A stretch of 5,878 nt of DNA from Acidobacteriota bacterium (GTDB lineage Bacteria; Acidobacteriota; Aminicenantia; UBA2199): NCBI GenBank assembly GCA_021817755.1, contig JAKAGC010000288.1, positions 1-5,878 of the forward strand, in the 5' to 3' direction. Below are positions 1 to 5,878 of this stretch, piece by piece (the stretch's first letter is position 1; each line of letters begins with the position of its first letter). The translations under genes were made by a program, and so were the position numbers. The notes beneath the pieces are model-generated. The model saw nothing but the letters and a program-made list of their open reading frames with translations. It had not been told where the DNA came from and made no database searches.

Positions 1-2
1 AA

Positions 3-1394
3 GCATTTGATTATTTTAAACAAGCAAAGGAACAGGATACCGCCAATACCCAATTAAAAATACTGGAACAGAAATTGAATAAATTAAAAGGAGACCTGGA
101 AAAACGAACCGGTAAACCTATCGGCGGTGATACGCCTCCGGCTGCGGAAATGTCAGCTGCTCCGAAAGTGGAACCGGTGAAAGAAGCGCCGAAACCTGCA
201 CAGCAAAATCTCCCTTATAATGCACGTAAACCGTTACAGGATGCATTAAACCAGTTCAGGTCCATGGAAAATAATTTAGAGCAGTTACAAAACCCCGATG
301 ATTCGATGACTGCTTCTTTGATTTCCCGGATATCAAACAGCCTGACATCCTGTCAACAGTACCTTGATGACGCCAAAAAGGAAGTCTCAAAAGCAGGAAT
401 GGAATCCCACCCGGAAATCGAAAAATTGGCAGCAGACCTGGCGGATATAGGTGTACGCTTTGCGGATGCTAAGCGAAAAGCAGATGATAAGAATGCAGCA
501 GGTACTGCAAAAGCAGAAGAAGTAATTGCCGATTGCGACGGATTAAAAGCTGAATACGAACGCCTCCGTTCTGCACTGGATAAATGTGGTATGCTTTATT
601 TTAATGAACTCGAACCTCTTAAAGAACATATTATCGCCATCGAAGAATTTGAGAAAAACCAATTACCGGATATTACCCAAAAACTATCTAATTTTGAAAG
701 TAAATATGGCAAATCACGGGATGAAATCAATAAAAATGCCAATGACGCAGGTTATACCGGAGTCACCAGTGCAGCAGACGGATGGTCGATGCTGACCGAT
801 AAGATCAAGGTTATTCCTGAAACCAGAAACAAAATGGCTGAAGAGATTATAAACCGTATGGAAGGTCAATTATCCAATTTAAAAAATACCTCGGATTTTC
901 ATCGGTTACAGCAGCACAACGCACTACGGGAATGGTTGAAAATGGCAGAGCGGTACAATGGGGAAAATCAGAAAGTTGTGCAGATGAAAAATAGCCTCGA
1001 AGCAAAATTAAAAACCGACTTAGAGGAATTTAATGTCCAGATAGATAAACGGTCATGGCCCGGGAATTCGACTGATATTAATTCCGATGCCGCTTTAAAA
1101 TACTTCAATCAAAGTAGTGATTGGTTTAAACCTCCTCATGCAGGAAAAGTACTCGGAGTAGCTATTCATGGTGATTGGTCTGTCCAGGAACGCGATATTC
1201 TGGGTAATCCCGTAATGTATGGAATACCTGTTTTCGTAGCGGTTGTGATGGATGAAGAAAAAGAAACCGGTCTTGCCAGGGTGTATGATTTAACATTACG
1301 GAACATGGAAAAGCAGGGGGCTGTGCCTGAACCTCCTTTCACCAGTGACACGGTTGGCAGTAGTTATTATATCCGTGCAGAAAAAATCCATTAA
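3..1394 (+). CDS. 3' part of a gene for a helical (TPR/coiled-coil-like) protein of unknown function with a distinct C-terminal domain
   Basis: The frame is open from position 3 to the TAA at 1392-1394, giving 463 visible residues; the true start lies before the window. A TTG at 75 is the first possible start codon but sits inside continuous coding sequence and has no good ribosome binding site. The first visible residues (AFDYFKQAKEQD...) resemble a TPR-type helix. They are followed by a charged helix, then a Pro/Ala/Lys-rich low-complexity linker at about visible residues 40-72 (PPAAE, EAPKPAQQ). Residues from about 73 to 345 are charged and strongly helical, with repeated Lys/Glu/Leu spacing and no membrane segment. 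The last ~115 residues differ: they contain SWPGNSTDINSDAALKYF, a Trp-rich stretch, and a strand-like core (GKVLGVAIHGDW, YGIPVFVAVVMDEE, ARVYDLTLRN). I do not recognise this domain. No catalytic motif is evident; a scaffolding or partner-binding role is only a guess. The gene is convergent with the small RiPP precursor gene. Confidence 0.8.
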   Translation, partial: AFDYFKQAKEQDTANTQLKILEQKLNKLKGDLEKRTGKPIGGDTPPAAEMSAAPKVEPVKEAPKPAQQNLPYNARKPLQDALNQFRSMENNLEQLQNPDDSMTASLISRISNSLTSCQQYLDDAKKEVSKAGMESHPEIEKLAADLADIGVRFADAKRKADDKNAAGTAKAEEVIADCDGLKAEYERLRSALDKCGMLYFNELEPLKEHIIAIEEFEKNQLPDITQKLSNFESKYGKSRDEINKNANDAGYTGVTSAADGWSMLTDKIKVIPETRNKMAEEIINRMEGQLSNLKNTSDFHRLQQHNALREWLKMAERYNGENQKVVQMKNSLEAKLKTDLEEFNVQIDKRSWPGNSTDINSDAALKYFNQSSDWFKPPHAGKVLGVAIHGDWSVQERDILGNPVMYGIPVFVAVVMDEEKETGLARVYDLTLRNMEKQGAVPEPPFTSDTVGSSYYIRAEKIH

Positions 1395-1440
1395 TCTTAT
1401 TTGTTATTAATATGATTTAACATTTGATTTTCAAAATAAC

Positions 1441-1481
1441 GCGAGAGGAAGTTATTCTTCCATGAGTAATTTCCTCTCCGC
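1441..1481 (+). terminator. stem-loop, probable 3' end of the + strand gene
   Basis: Bases 1443-1457 pair with 1464-1478 in a 15-bp stem with a 6-base loop (TTCCAT). A bulged C at 1479 lets 1441-1442 pair with 1480-1481. Two of the pairs (1451 with 1470, and 1455 with 1466) are G-U on the + transcript but would be C-A mismatches on the - transcript. This assigns the structure to the + strand RNA, 46 bases after the stop at 1394. A canonical U-run is missing; only a loosely T-rich stretch (CTTTCC, then ATTTTATTAAT) follows, so termination efficiency is uncertain. It could instead be a 3'-end RNA-stabilising hairpin. Confidence 0.5.
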
Positions 1482-1577
1482 CTCACTTTCCAAAATTTTA
1501 TTAATATCTCAAATCAAATCCAATTTTTCCTAACCTGACTTATAGTTGGAATTAAATGTTTTTAAAATCGGAAATGT

Positions 1578-1613
1578 AGCCCCCGAAATACCTATTGGTC
1601 AACTCCGGGGGCT
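1578..1613 (-). terminator. stem-loop, probable 3' end of the RiPP precursor transcript
   Basis: On the - strand RNA, bases 1613-1602 pair with 1578-1589 in a 12-bp stem with a very GC-rich base (AGCCCCCG with CGGGGGCT). A 2-base bulge and a further 3-bp stem (1599-1597 with 1590-1592) close on an AAUA loop. The pairs 1605-1586 and 1603-1588 are G-U only in the - transcript; on the + transcript they are C-A mismatches. This points to the - strand as the functional one. It starts 52 bases after the precursor stop codon. The following bases (ACATTTCCGATTTTAAAA) are only moderately T-rich, so it is not a textbook intrinsic terminator. Confidence 0.5.
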
Positions 1614-1665
1614 GAATTCAAATAACTAAAATTTTTGTCCTACTCTAAAATTAAATGGAGATAAT

Positions 1666-1878
1666 CTAATAACAGGTTGCACAAGTCAGAATACAATCCG
1701 TCCAAGGATCACAATCATCGAAATGAGATACAGGACAAATTGCCGAATCAGTTGTAGGACATAGCCTAACACAATACGTCTCTGATCCTCCATATACACT
1801 AGCCAATTCTACTTTTGAAAGGTTAGCGATTGTGATTTTCTTAATCTCTAGTTTTTTTTCTAACATTTTAAACTTCAT
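1666..1878 (-). CDS. class I lanthipeptide-like RiPP precursor peptide, 70 aa
   Basis: This gene encodes a small leader-plus-core peptide. Residues 1-31 form the leader: KKLEIKKITIANL matches the L-x-L/I-x-K-x-T-I-x-x-L pattern of Bacteroidota-type class I lanthipeptide leaders, and LSKVELASVYGG is a double-glycine processing site of the kind cut by C39 peptidase-type ABC exporters. The core, residues 32-70, has seven Cys (36, 40, 48, 56, 62, 66, 69) and nine Ser/Thr (32, 34, 42, 43, 45, 51, 60, 65, 68). This suits (methyl)lanthionine rings formed by a LanB dehydratase and LanC cyclase. The core is acidic (five Asp, one Glu, one Arg), unlike typical cationic bacteriocins. The start at 1878 is chosen because TGGAGG lies 6 bases upstream; the in-frame Met at residue 5 would be 18 bases from it. 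No modification, export or immunity gene is in the window. Disulfide bonding or radical-SAM thioether modification are alternatives. The family call is from leader resemblance; the product is unknown. Confidence 0.82.
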   Translation of the reverse strand: MKFKMLEKKLEIKKITIANLSKVELASVYGGSETYCVRLCPTTDSAICPVSHFDDCDPWTDCILTCATCY

Positions 1879-1884
1879 ATGGGG

Positions 1885-1890
1885 CCTCCA
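1885..1890 (-). promoter_or_regulatory. Shine-Dalgarno site of the RiPP precursor
   Basis: TGGAGG on the - strand, with 6 bases (CCCCAT) before the ATG at 1878-1876. It decides the start of the precursor in favour of the first Met. Confidence 0.75.
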
Positions 1891-1930
1891 AAAGTTTATT
1901 TTTACCGAATTAACAAGTCGGTTGAACTAG

Positions 1931-1960
1931 ATTATATTAAATGTGACTTTGCTAAATCAA
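1931..1960 (-). promoter_or_regulatory. predicted sigma70-type promoter of the RiPP precursor
   Basis: On the - strand a perfect TATAAT -10 box occupies 1936-1931. TTGATT (four of six matches to TTGACA) occupies 1960-1955, with an 18-base spacer. The expected transcription start near 1924 leaves a 5' leader of about 46 bases ending in the Shine-Dalgarno site. The AT-rich surroundings make chance matches likelier, but box quality, spacing and distance to the start codon all agree. Confidence 0.5.
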
Positions 1961-2092
1961 TTTTCTTCCAATAGAATTTTATTTTTTTGGATGCTAATTA
2001 CGCTCATATATATTGCGTTTGAATATATAATTTTTTAATTTAGAAATATCTCACTACAATCCTATGACATTCAAACCGGTTTTCGTGCTCTT

Positions 2093-5000
2093 TTAGCGAG
2101 GTGTCAAAGTTACTTTCGTGGTATTCGTTTTCCCTTCTCTGGTATAAACCACAGCAACCGTATCACCCGGTTTATACTTCTTTAATATATCCGAATACTC
2201 TTTAAGATTGGATATTTCCATTCCTTCTATTTGCGTAATAATATCATCTTTCTTAAGACCCGCTTTTTCTGCTGCCGAACCGGGAGATACCATCCCAATC
2301 CGTACTCCTTTTCCATCAAAAGCAAAATCCGGCATAAAGCCAGTTCCTGCTCGTCTCGCTTCTGTTGGAGTACCGGTCTGTGGAGTTTCTGTCTGTTCCG
2401 TTACAGTTAACGGTTCCGGGCGTTCTGCAAGGTAAACCAGTACTTCTCTTGCTACTGTTGCAACCTTTGTCAAACCGCTCTCTTCGATTTTATCCACCGT
2501 ATCGGTCGGACGGTGGTAATCCTCATGCAGCCCTGAGAATAACTGGATAGCCGGAATTCCTGCCTTAATAAAGGAAACCTGATCTCCTGACTCCAATGGT
2601 TGCCTTACCAATTCTGTTTGTATACCGGTGGTGTATCCGACTCCCATGAAAATGAACCGCCATTCCTTGGCAGAGTACTCACCAATTACCATCAATTTTG
2701 CTTGTGGTTTTAACCGGCCCACAGAATCCAGGTTTATCACTCCACGGATTCCTTTAAATTTATCCATACTTACCTTTTCAAGATCATGCACATATCTCTG
2801 AGAACCCAGTATGCCGCTTTCTTCACCGGTAAAGGCTATAAAAATAACCGAACGGGATGGTTTTAGTGATTTTCCTAAAACCTGCGCCAGTTCCAACATC
2901 ACGCTTACTCCGCTGGCATTGTCATCAGCGCCGTAATGAATTTTCCCTTCATTTCCTTCTCGTACATCCGGCCAGCCTCTCCCGAGATGATCATAATGAG
3001 CACATATTATAACCGATTGATTATCCCACTCATGATTTGTTCCTTCGATTACCCCGATTATGTTTTGAAGCTTCATCGTTGTTTTCGAAGGACCTCCCAC
3101 CATTTCCCAGGATTGGAAATAAGTACCGTTATCCCCACCCGGTTTTAATCCTGCTTCTTTAAAACTTTTGGCGATATAGTTCGCTGCTTTTTCAAGTCCC
3201 GGTGTTCCCAGCCCCCGGCCTTCCAATTCTTCCGAAGCAAGGTAGCGAATGTGTCCCATCATCCGTTGGGATGAAAACAACGGAGCCAGGTTTGCAAGCG
3301 CATTCCGAGTCGGAAGAGTCCCGCGAATGCCAGTAACGGATGCGGTTGATAATGAATCGGTCTTTAAATCGGCACTCATCGGAGAACCTAACAATGGCCA
3401 TTGCCCTTTTACAATATTGGTAGGTTCTTCCCCTTCGAATGCAAGGTAACTGTATTTTCCGTAATGGGGAAGTTTTCTTCTCAATCCGGGCATTGCTGAG
3501 GCTGAATGCGCAGTTAATAATACGATTACATTACTGGGGTTCTTATCGTTTTTAACAGAACCGATAATACTGTGCTGCGTTGTTAACAAGGGTTTTCCAT
3601 CGAGAGTCATAAATGCATCGGCGGCAGGTATAGGCTGAGCCTGACTATCCATAATCTTATTTAAAAATGGTCTTTCAAGGTCCATGAATTTTTTTGCATG
3701 AAGATTTTCATTTCCGAAGAGCCAGATAGCCCGGTCTGAAGGAAGAACAGTAAAATCCCGGTCATTTTTTATTTCGATCTGACCTTCACTGTCTTTAGCC
3801 CAGGATTGAGCCAGAGCTTTGTATCCGTCCAGGAATTCCTTCGGTGCTTTTGAGGGCAACAGTATCAGGACCGATTTGGCTCCGAAAATACTCGATAGAG
3901 TCGCAGGGATTTCATTATTATGCAATTTACGAAACACATCGAATTGAGGATCGATATCCAACATCATGGGTTTTTCAGTGAAAGCAAATTCAAAATTCTG
4001 ATGCCGTCTGACCATGTCAACAACCTTAATTATGCCTTCTTTTTTGTTTTCAAGTGTTATTGCTGCTGCGATTCGAACAATAAAAGGATCGGCTTTTTGT
4101 AATTGATGAAGTGTAAAACGAAGTAAGTAATCTTTTTCACGTTTGATAACCAACCAGTTAGAGAGTTGTATTTCCGGGGCACCGATCCGGGTAATCCATT
4201 GATTGAAAAATCCCGTTAAATCTTTTCCGGTTACTGCTTCTGCCGATTTCTTGATATCATCGAATGAAGCATGTTTAAATTTATTTTCTTTATAAAAATG
4301 ACGAATTATCTTTTTAAAGTCCTCATCACCTACCATTTGCCGCAGCATGTGATAAATCATGAGGGATTTACCGTACCCGATGGAAGAAGAGAGTGAGTCA
4401 GATCTGGCGGTAAATTGAGAAAGCGGAAACTCTTCTTTCTTATCTGCTGCATAATGCGTGTAATCCTGGAGGGTCGTTTTCCTGTATTCTTCTCCTTCTC
4501 GCCGCTGTTCTTTAATAAGATGGTCCGCCAGATAAGTAGTTAAACCTTCACACCAATTTCCTGATTTGTAATCCACCAATACGCTGTTTCCCCACCAATT
4601 ATGAAGCAATTCATGGGGATAAGATGAATGAAGTATAAACGGGAACCGGATTACTTTAGGCCCTAATAAGGTAAACGACGGCATACCGTAACCTGTTTCC
4701 CAGAAGTTTTCAATTAAAGCAAACTTGGAATAAGGATAAGGTCCGATTAATTCTCTGTACATTTCCAGATATTGCCCCGTAGTTTCCAGGTATTTATCAG
4801 CCAGCGGATCATCTTTGGAACGAAGAAACGCCATTACATTTACCTTATCTACAGTCAGACCATATTCCACAAAAGGTCCCCCGATCAAGTAGATTTCATC
4901 CATAGGTTCCGGTGAATCCCAGGTAACCTTACGGATTCCGCCATTGGTTTCATGAACCGTACGATTCCCTTGAGAAACAATATCCCAGGAACCGGCGGTA

Positions 5001-5557
5001 CTGGATTGCAATTCGAACGTTACGAGATTATCTCCAAACCAGGGAACCCAATATGAAGCACCGGAAAGATATATCCCATCATTATTTATAATCCCAGGTG
5101 TTTCGCTAAATCCACGCGCATATTCCGCTCCCTCCTGCTCTACAGGATGGTTGATTTTCCCTGAATATTCGATGGTGAAGGTAATGGTTTTTCCCGCCCA
5201 ATCCCCATCAGGAGCAAAACCAATGGAATAATGCTCCAGAGGTATTTTATTCTTTGTTTCATTTTCTCCATTATCGCTGCCCGTATATTCGGATTTCATT
5301 TCCCCCGTCTCTTTTTTGGCTTCCAATCCATCCGAAATCGATATAATATCAAGGTTCCCGTGAAGCATAAAATGGAGTTTATTATCTTTAATATCGATGA
5401 GATTTCCCGGTACATTAACCGTATCTACTACTCGAATACTGGAATTTCCCGGATCAGTTGAGACATTTAATTTATGGTGAATATAAGGAGAATCGCTTCC
5501 CCATATGGTAAATGCAAGACAGAAAAAAAATATAATCAGCGTAACACTTCTTTTCAT
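2093..5557 (-). CDS. exported M1-M28 fusion zinc aminopeptidase with C-terminal PDZ domain, 1154 aa
   Basis: A predicted Sec signal peptide (Lys-Arg, then hydrophobic residues 5-19) directs export, probably to the periplasm or outside. Residues ~25-460 form an M1-type zinc aminopeptidase domain. It has HELLH at 315-319 as zinc site and base, E337 (in NWCEGLTTY) as third zinc ligand, Y395 as likely transition-state Tyr, and YGMPSF where the GAMEN-type exopeptidase motif would sit. Residues ~461-755 form a middle region without a recognised motif. Residues ~760-1045 form an M28 aminopeptidase domain with a complete two-zinc set: H854 (AHYDHLG), bridging D879 (GADDNASG), catalytic E912 and ligand E913 (GEES), D944 (NLDSVGR) and H1015 (YHRPTDT). 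A Thr/Pro/Glu-rich linker (1046-1072) leads to a PDZ domain (1073-1154; VSPGSAAEKAGLKKDDII). Both catalytic sets look intact, so it should trim N-terminal residues from peptides. Specificity is not readable. The start at 5557 is supported by AGGAGG 7 bases upstream and the signal peptide right after it. Confidence 0.93.
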   Translation of the reverse strand: MKRSVTLIIFFFCLAFTIWGSDSPYIHHKLNVSTDPGNSSIRVVDTVNVPGNLIDIKDNKLHFMLHGNLDIISISDGLEAKKETGEMKSEYTGSDNGENETKNKIPLEHYSIGFAPDGDWAGKTITFTIEYSGKINHPVEQEGAEYARGFSETPGIINNDGIYLSGASYWVPWFGDNLVTFELQSSTAGSWDIVSQGNRTVHETNGGIRKVTWDSPEPMDEIYLIGGPFVEYGLTVDKVNVMAFLRSKDDPLADKYLETTGQYLEMYRELIGPYPYSKFALIENFWETGYGMPSFTLLGPKVIRFPFILHSSYPHELLHNWWGNSVLVDYKSGNWCEGLTTYLADHLIKEQRREGEEYRKTTLQDYTHYAADKKEEFPLSQFTARSDSLSSSIGYGKSLMIYHMLRQMVGDEDFKKIIRHFYKENKFKHASFDDIKKSAEAVTGKDLTGFFNQWITRIGAPEIQLSNWLVIKREKDYLLRFTLHQLQKADPFIVRIAAAITLENKKEGIIKVVDMVRRHQNFEFAFTEKPMMLDIDPQFDVFRKLHNNEIPATLSSIFGAKSVLILLPSKAPKEFLDGYKALAQSWAKDSEGQIEIKNDRDFTVLPSDRAIWLFGNENLHAKKFMDLERPFLNKIMDSQAQPIPAADAFMTLDGKPLLTTQHSIIGSVKNDKNPSNVIVLLTAHSASAMPGLRRKLPHYGKYSYLAFEGEEPTNIVKGQWPLLGSPMSADLKTDSLSTASVTGIRGTLPTRNALANLAPLFSSQRMMGHIRYLASEELEGRGLGTPGLEKAANYIAKSFKEAGLKPGGDNGTYFQSWEMVGGPSKTTMKLQNIIGVIEGTNHEWDNQSVIICAHYDHLGRGWPDVREGNEGKIHYGADDNASGVSVMLELAQVLGKSLKPSRSVIFIAFTGEESGILGSQRYVHDLEKVSMDKFKGIRGVINLDSVGRLKPQAKLMVIGEYSAKEWRFIFMGVGYTTGIQTELVRQPLESGDQVSFIKAGIPAIQLFSGLHEDYHRPTDTVDKIEESGLTKVATVAREVLVYLAERPEPLTVTEQTETPQTGTPTEARRAGTGFMPDFAFDGKGVRIGMVSPGSAAEKAGLKKDDIITQIEGMEISNLKEYSDILKKYKPGDTVAVVYTREGKTNTTKVTLTPR

Positions 5558-5564
5558 TAAACTA

Positions 5565-5570
5565 CCTCCT
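5565..5570 (-). promoter_or_regulatory. Shine-Dalgarno site of the M1-M28 peptidase
   Basis: AGGAGG on the - strand, 7 bases before the ATG at 5557-5555. It is a full match to the anti-Shine-Dalgarno complement and fixes the start directly before the signal peptide. Confidence 0.85.
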
Positions 5571-5578
5571 AATTAACT

Positions 5579-5587
5579 ATTTTATCA
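5579..5587 (-). promoter_or_regulatory. candidate extended -10 promoter element of the peptidase gene
   Basis: The - strand reads TGATAAAAT, that is TG-N followed by TAAAAT (five of six matches to TATAAT). No good -35 box is seen 16-18 bases upstream (best TAGCAA, three of six). Transcription would begin near 5572, leaving only about 15 bases of leader with the Shine-Dalgarno site at its very start. Tentative. Confidence 0.28.
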
Positions 5588-5780
5588 CTCTTTAAAAAGA
5601 ATTGCTATAAAAAAACCGGATACACGGCAGCTCTCATTTTATGAAAAAACGAAAGAAGTTTTCATCGGAAAGACCAAATCCTTTAATATTTGATGGTAAA
5701 AATGGATATATACCTCAACCATCTGAAAAATTCATGATTATTTATGGTATATGAGAGGCAGAAATTAGTGGATATGGCGT

Positions 5781-5876
5781 TTACTCCGAAAGAACTTTAA
5801 ATGGTTTCGTATCGTCCATATTATCTTTATTTTTTTTCTTTTCTTTTTTTTCTTTGTTTTTTTCTTTATCTACAAG
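5781..5876 (-). CDS. 3' end of an upstream gene with a Lys/Glu-rich C-terminal tail (partial)
   Basis: The frame enters from the right edge at 5876 and ends at TAA 5783-5781, giving 31 visible residues. They are dominated by Lys, Glu and Asp (VDKEKNKEKKEKKK, then NKDNMDD) and end in TKPFKVLSE. The near-pure pyrimidine tract on the + strand at 5822-5870 is the complement of these Lys/Glu codons. Such charged tails occur at the C-terminus of many soluble or membrane proteins and do not identify a family. The other two - strand frames hit stops close to the edge, which favours this one. It lies on the same strand as the peptidase gene, 223 bases upstream. The product cannot be named from this fragment, and coding status is inferred from the open frame alone. 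Confidence 0.45.
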   Translation of the reverse strand, partial: LVDKEKNKEKKEKKKNKDNMDDTKPFKVLSE

Positions 5877-5878
5877 TT

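Larger units (their letters stand above)
1395..1665. other. convergent intergenic region with two stem-loops and no gene
   Basis: This 271-base spacer lies between two converging genes. I see no credible ORF in it on either strand: the few ATGs are followed quickly by stops. It contains two separate inverted repeats (1441-1481 and 1578-1613), listed on their own, in an otherwise AT-rich background. It holds no tRNA-like cloverleaf and no obvious direct repeats. Confidence 0.7.
1879..2092 (-). other. AT-rich spacer upstream of the RiPP precursor
   Basis: This 214-base stretch separates the peptidase gene stop from the precursor start. It is strikingly AT-rich, especially 1925-2045. It contains the precursor's predicted promoter and ribosome binding site and a short perfect palindrome (AAACCGGTTT, 2073-2082) just after the peptidase stop. 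I see no ORF in it and no clear terminator for the peptidase gene, so some read-through into the precursor gene is possible. Confidence 0.6.
5558..5780 (-). other. upstream region of the peptidase gene
   Basis: This 223-base spacer follows the stop of the upstream - strand gene. It holds the peptidase's ribosome binding site and a candidate extended -10. It also holds a 6-bp inverted repeat (GATGGT 5692-5697 with ACCATC 5718-5723, 20-base loop) and, on the - strand, a short CCG/CGG stem followed by seven T (about 5612-5627), a weak terminator candidate. A 37-codon + strand ORF (5641-5754) exists but lacks a Shine-Dalgarno site and is not called as a gene. The peptidase therefore may be transcribed alone or by read-through. 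Confidence 0.5.

Noticed and set aside
75..77. TTG as the start codon of the first gene
   Set aside because: The frame is open to the window edge with coherent helical coding sequence before the TTG and no good ribosome binding site, so the gene simply begins outside the window.
2073..2082. Perfect palindrome AAACCGGTTT just after the peptidase stop
   Set aside because: It is only 10 bp, has no loop for a terminator and no second copy, so it is not supported as an operator or terminator.
2208..3449. Several 60-75 codon ORFs on both strands within the peptidase gene (for example 2208-2435, 2936-3148, 3192-3401)
   Set aside because: They are antisense or out-of-frame shadows of an intact gene with complete catalytic motifs, and show no protein-like features of their own.
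5641..5754. A 37-codon + strand ORF (ATG at 5641, TGA at 5752) with a Lys/Arg-rich N-terminus, divergent from the peptidase gene
   Set aside because: There is no Shine-Dalgarno site before it although both complete genes here have strong ones, and the peptide shows no recognisable motif. Chance is a sufficient explanation.
5822..5870. Long polypyrimidine tract on the + strand as a possible regulatory or slippage element
   Set aside because: It is explained as the complement of Lys/Glu codons in the partial - strand gene; homopolymer runs reach only 8 bases. Slippage cannot be excluded but nothing else supports it.
1..5878. CRISPR arrays, tRNA or rRNA genes, insertion sequences or attachment sites
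   Set aside because: I looked for spaced direct repeats, cloverleaf-like arms, terminal inverted repeats with a transposase and tRNA-end duplications, and found none.

Overview
The window looks like chromosomal DNA from an AT-rich bacterium. Both complete genes have strong Shine-Dalgarno sites (GGAGG and AGGAGG at good spacing). That argues against typical Bacteroidia or Flavobacteriia, which rarely use such sites. However, the RiPP leader type and the large exported PDZ-containing metallopeptidase fit the wider FCB group or a neighbouring uncultured phylum (for example Marinimicrobia, Calditrichota, Ignavibacteria, KSB1). This placement is inference; the window holds no rRNA or other phylogenetic marker.

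Layout from left to right. (1) Positions 3-1394 on the + strand hold the 3' part of a gene for a long, mostly helical protein. It has a Pro/Ala-rich linker near the visible N-terminus and a compact C-terminal domain I do not recognise. (2) Positions 1395-1665 are a convergent intergenic region with two stem-loops. G-U pairing assigns one to the + transcript and the other to the - transcript, so each is a plausible 3' end for the gene facing it. (3) Positions 1878-1666 on the - strand encode a 70-residue RiPP precursor. It has a Bacteroidota-style class I lanthipeptide leader ending in GG and a 39-residue acidic core with seven Cys and nine Ser/Thr. It has its own predicted sigma70-type promoter and Shine-Dalgarno site. 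(4) Positions 1879-2092 are an AT-rich spacer carrying that promoter. (5) Positions 5557-2093 on the - strand encode a 1154-residue exported protein. It joins an M1-type zinc aminopeptidase domain, a middle region, an M28 zinc aminopeptidase domain and a C-terminal PDZ domain. (6) Positions 5558-5780 are its upstream region. (7) Positions 5876-5781 on the - strand hold the 31-codon, Lys/Glu-rich 3' end of another gene that runs off the window.

The peptidase is most simply read as a secreted or periplasmic peptide-degrading enzyme working with the partial upstream gene or alone. The most notable item is the small lanthipeptide-like precursor. It has no LanB/LanC, radical SAM or C39 transporter gene in this window, so its maturation machinery must lie outside or act in trans. 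A functional link between the precursor and the adjacent zinc peptidase is possible but unproven.
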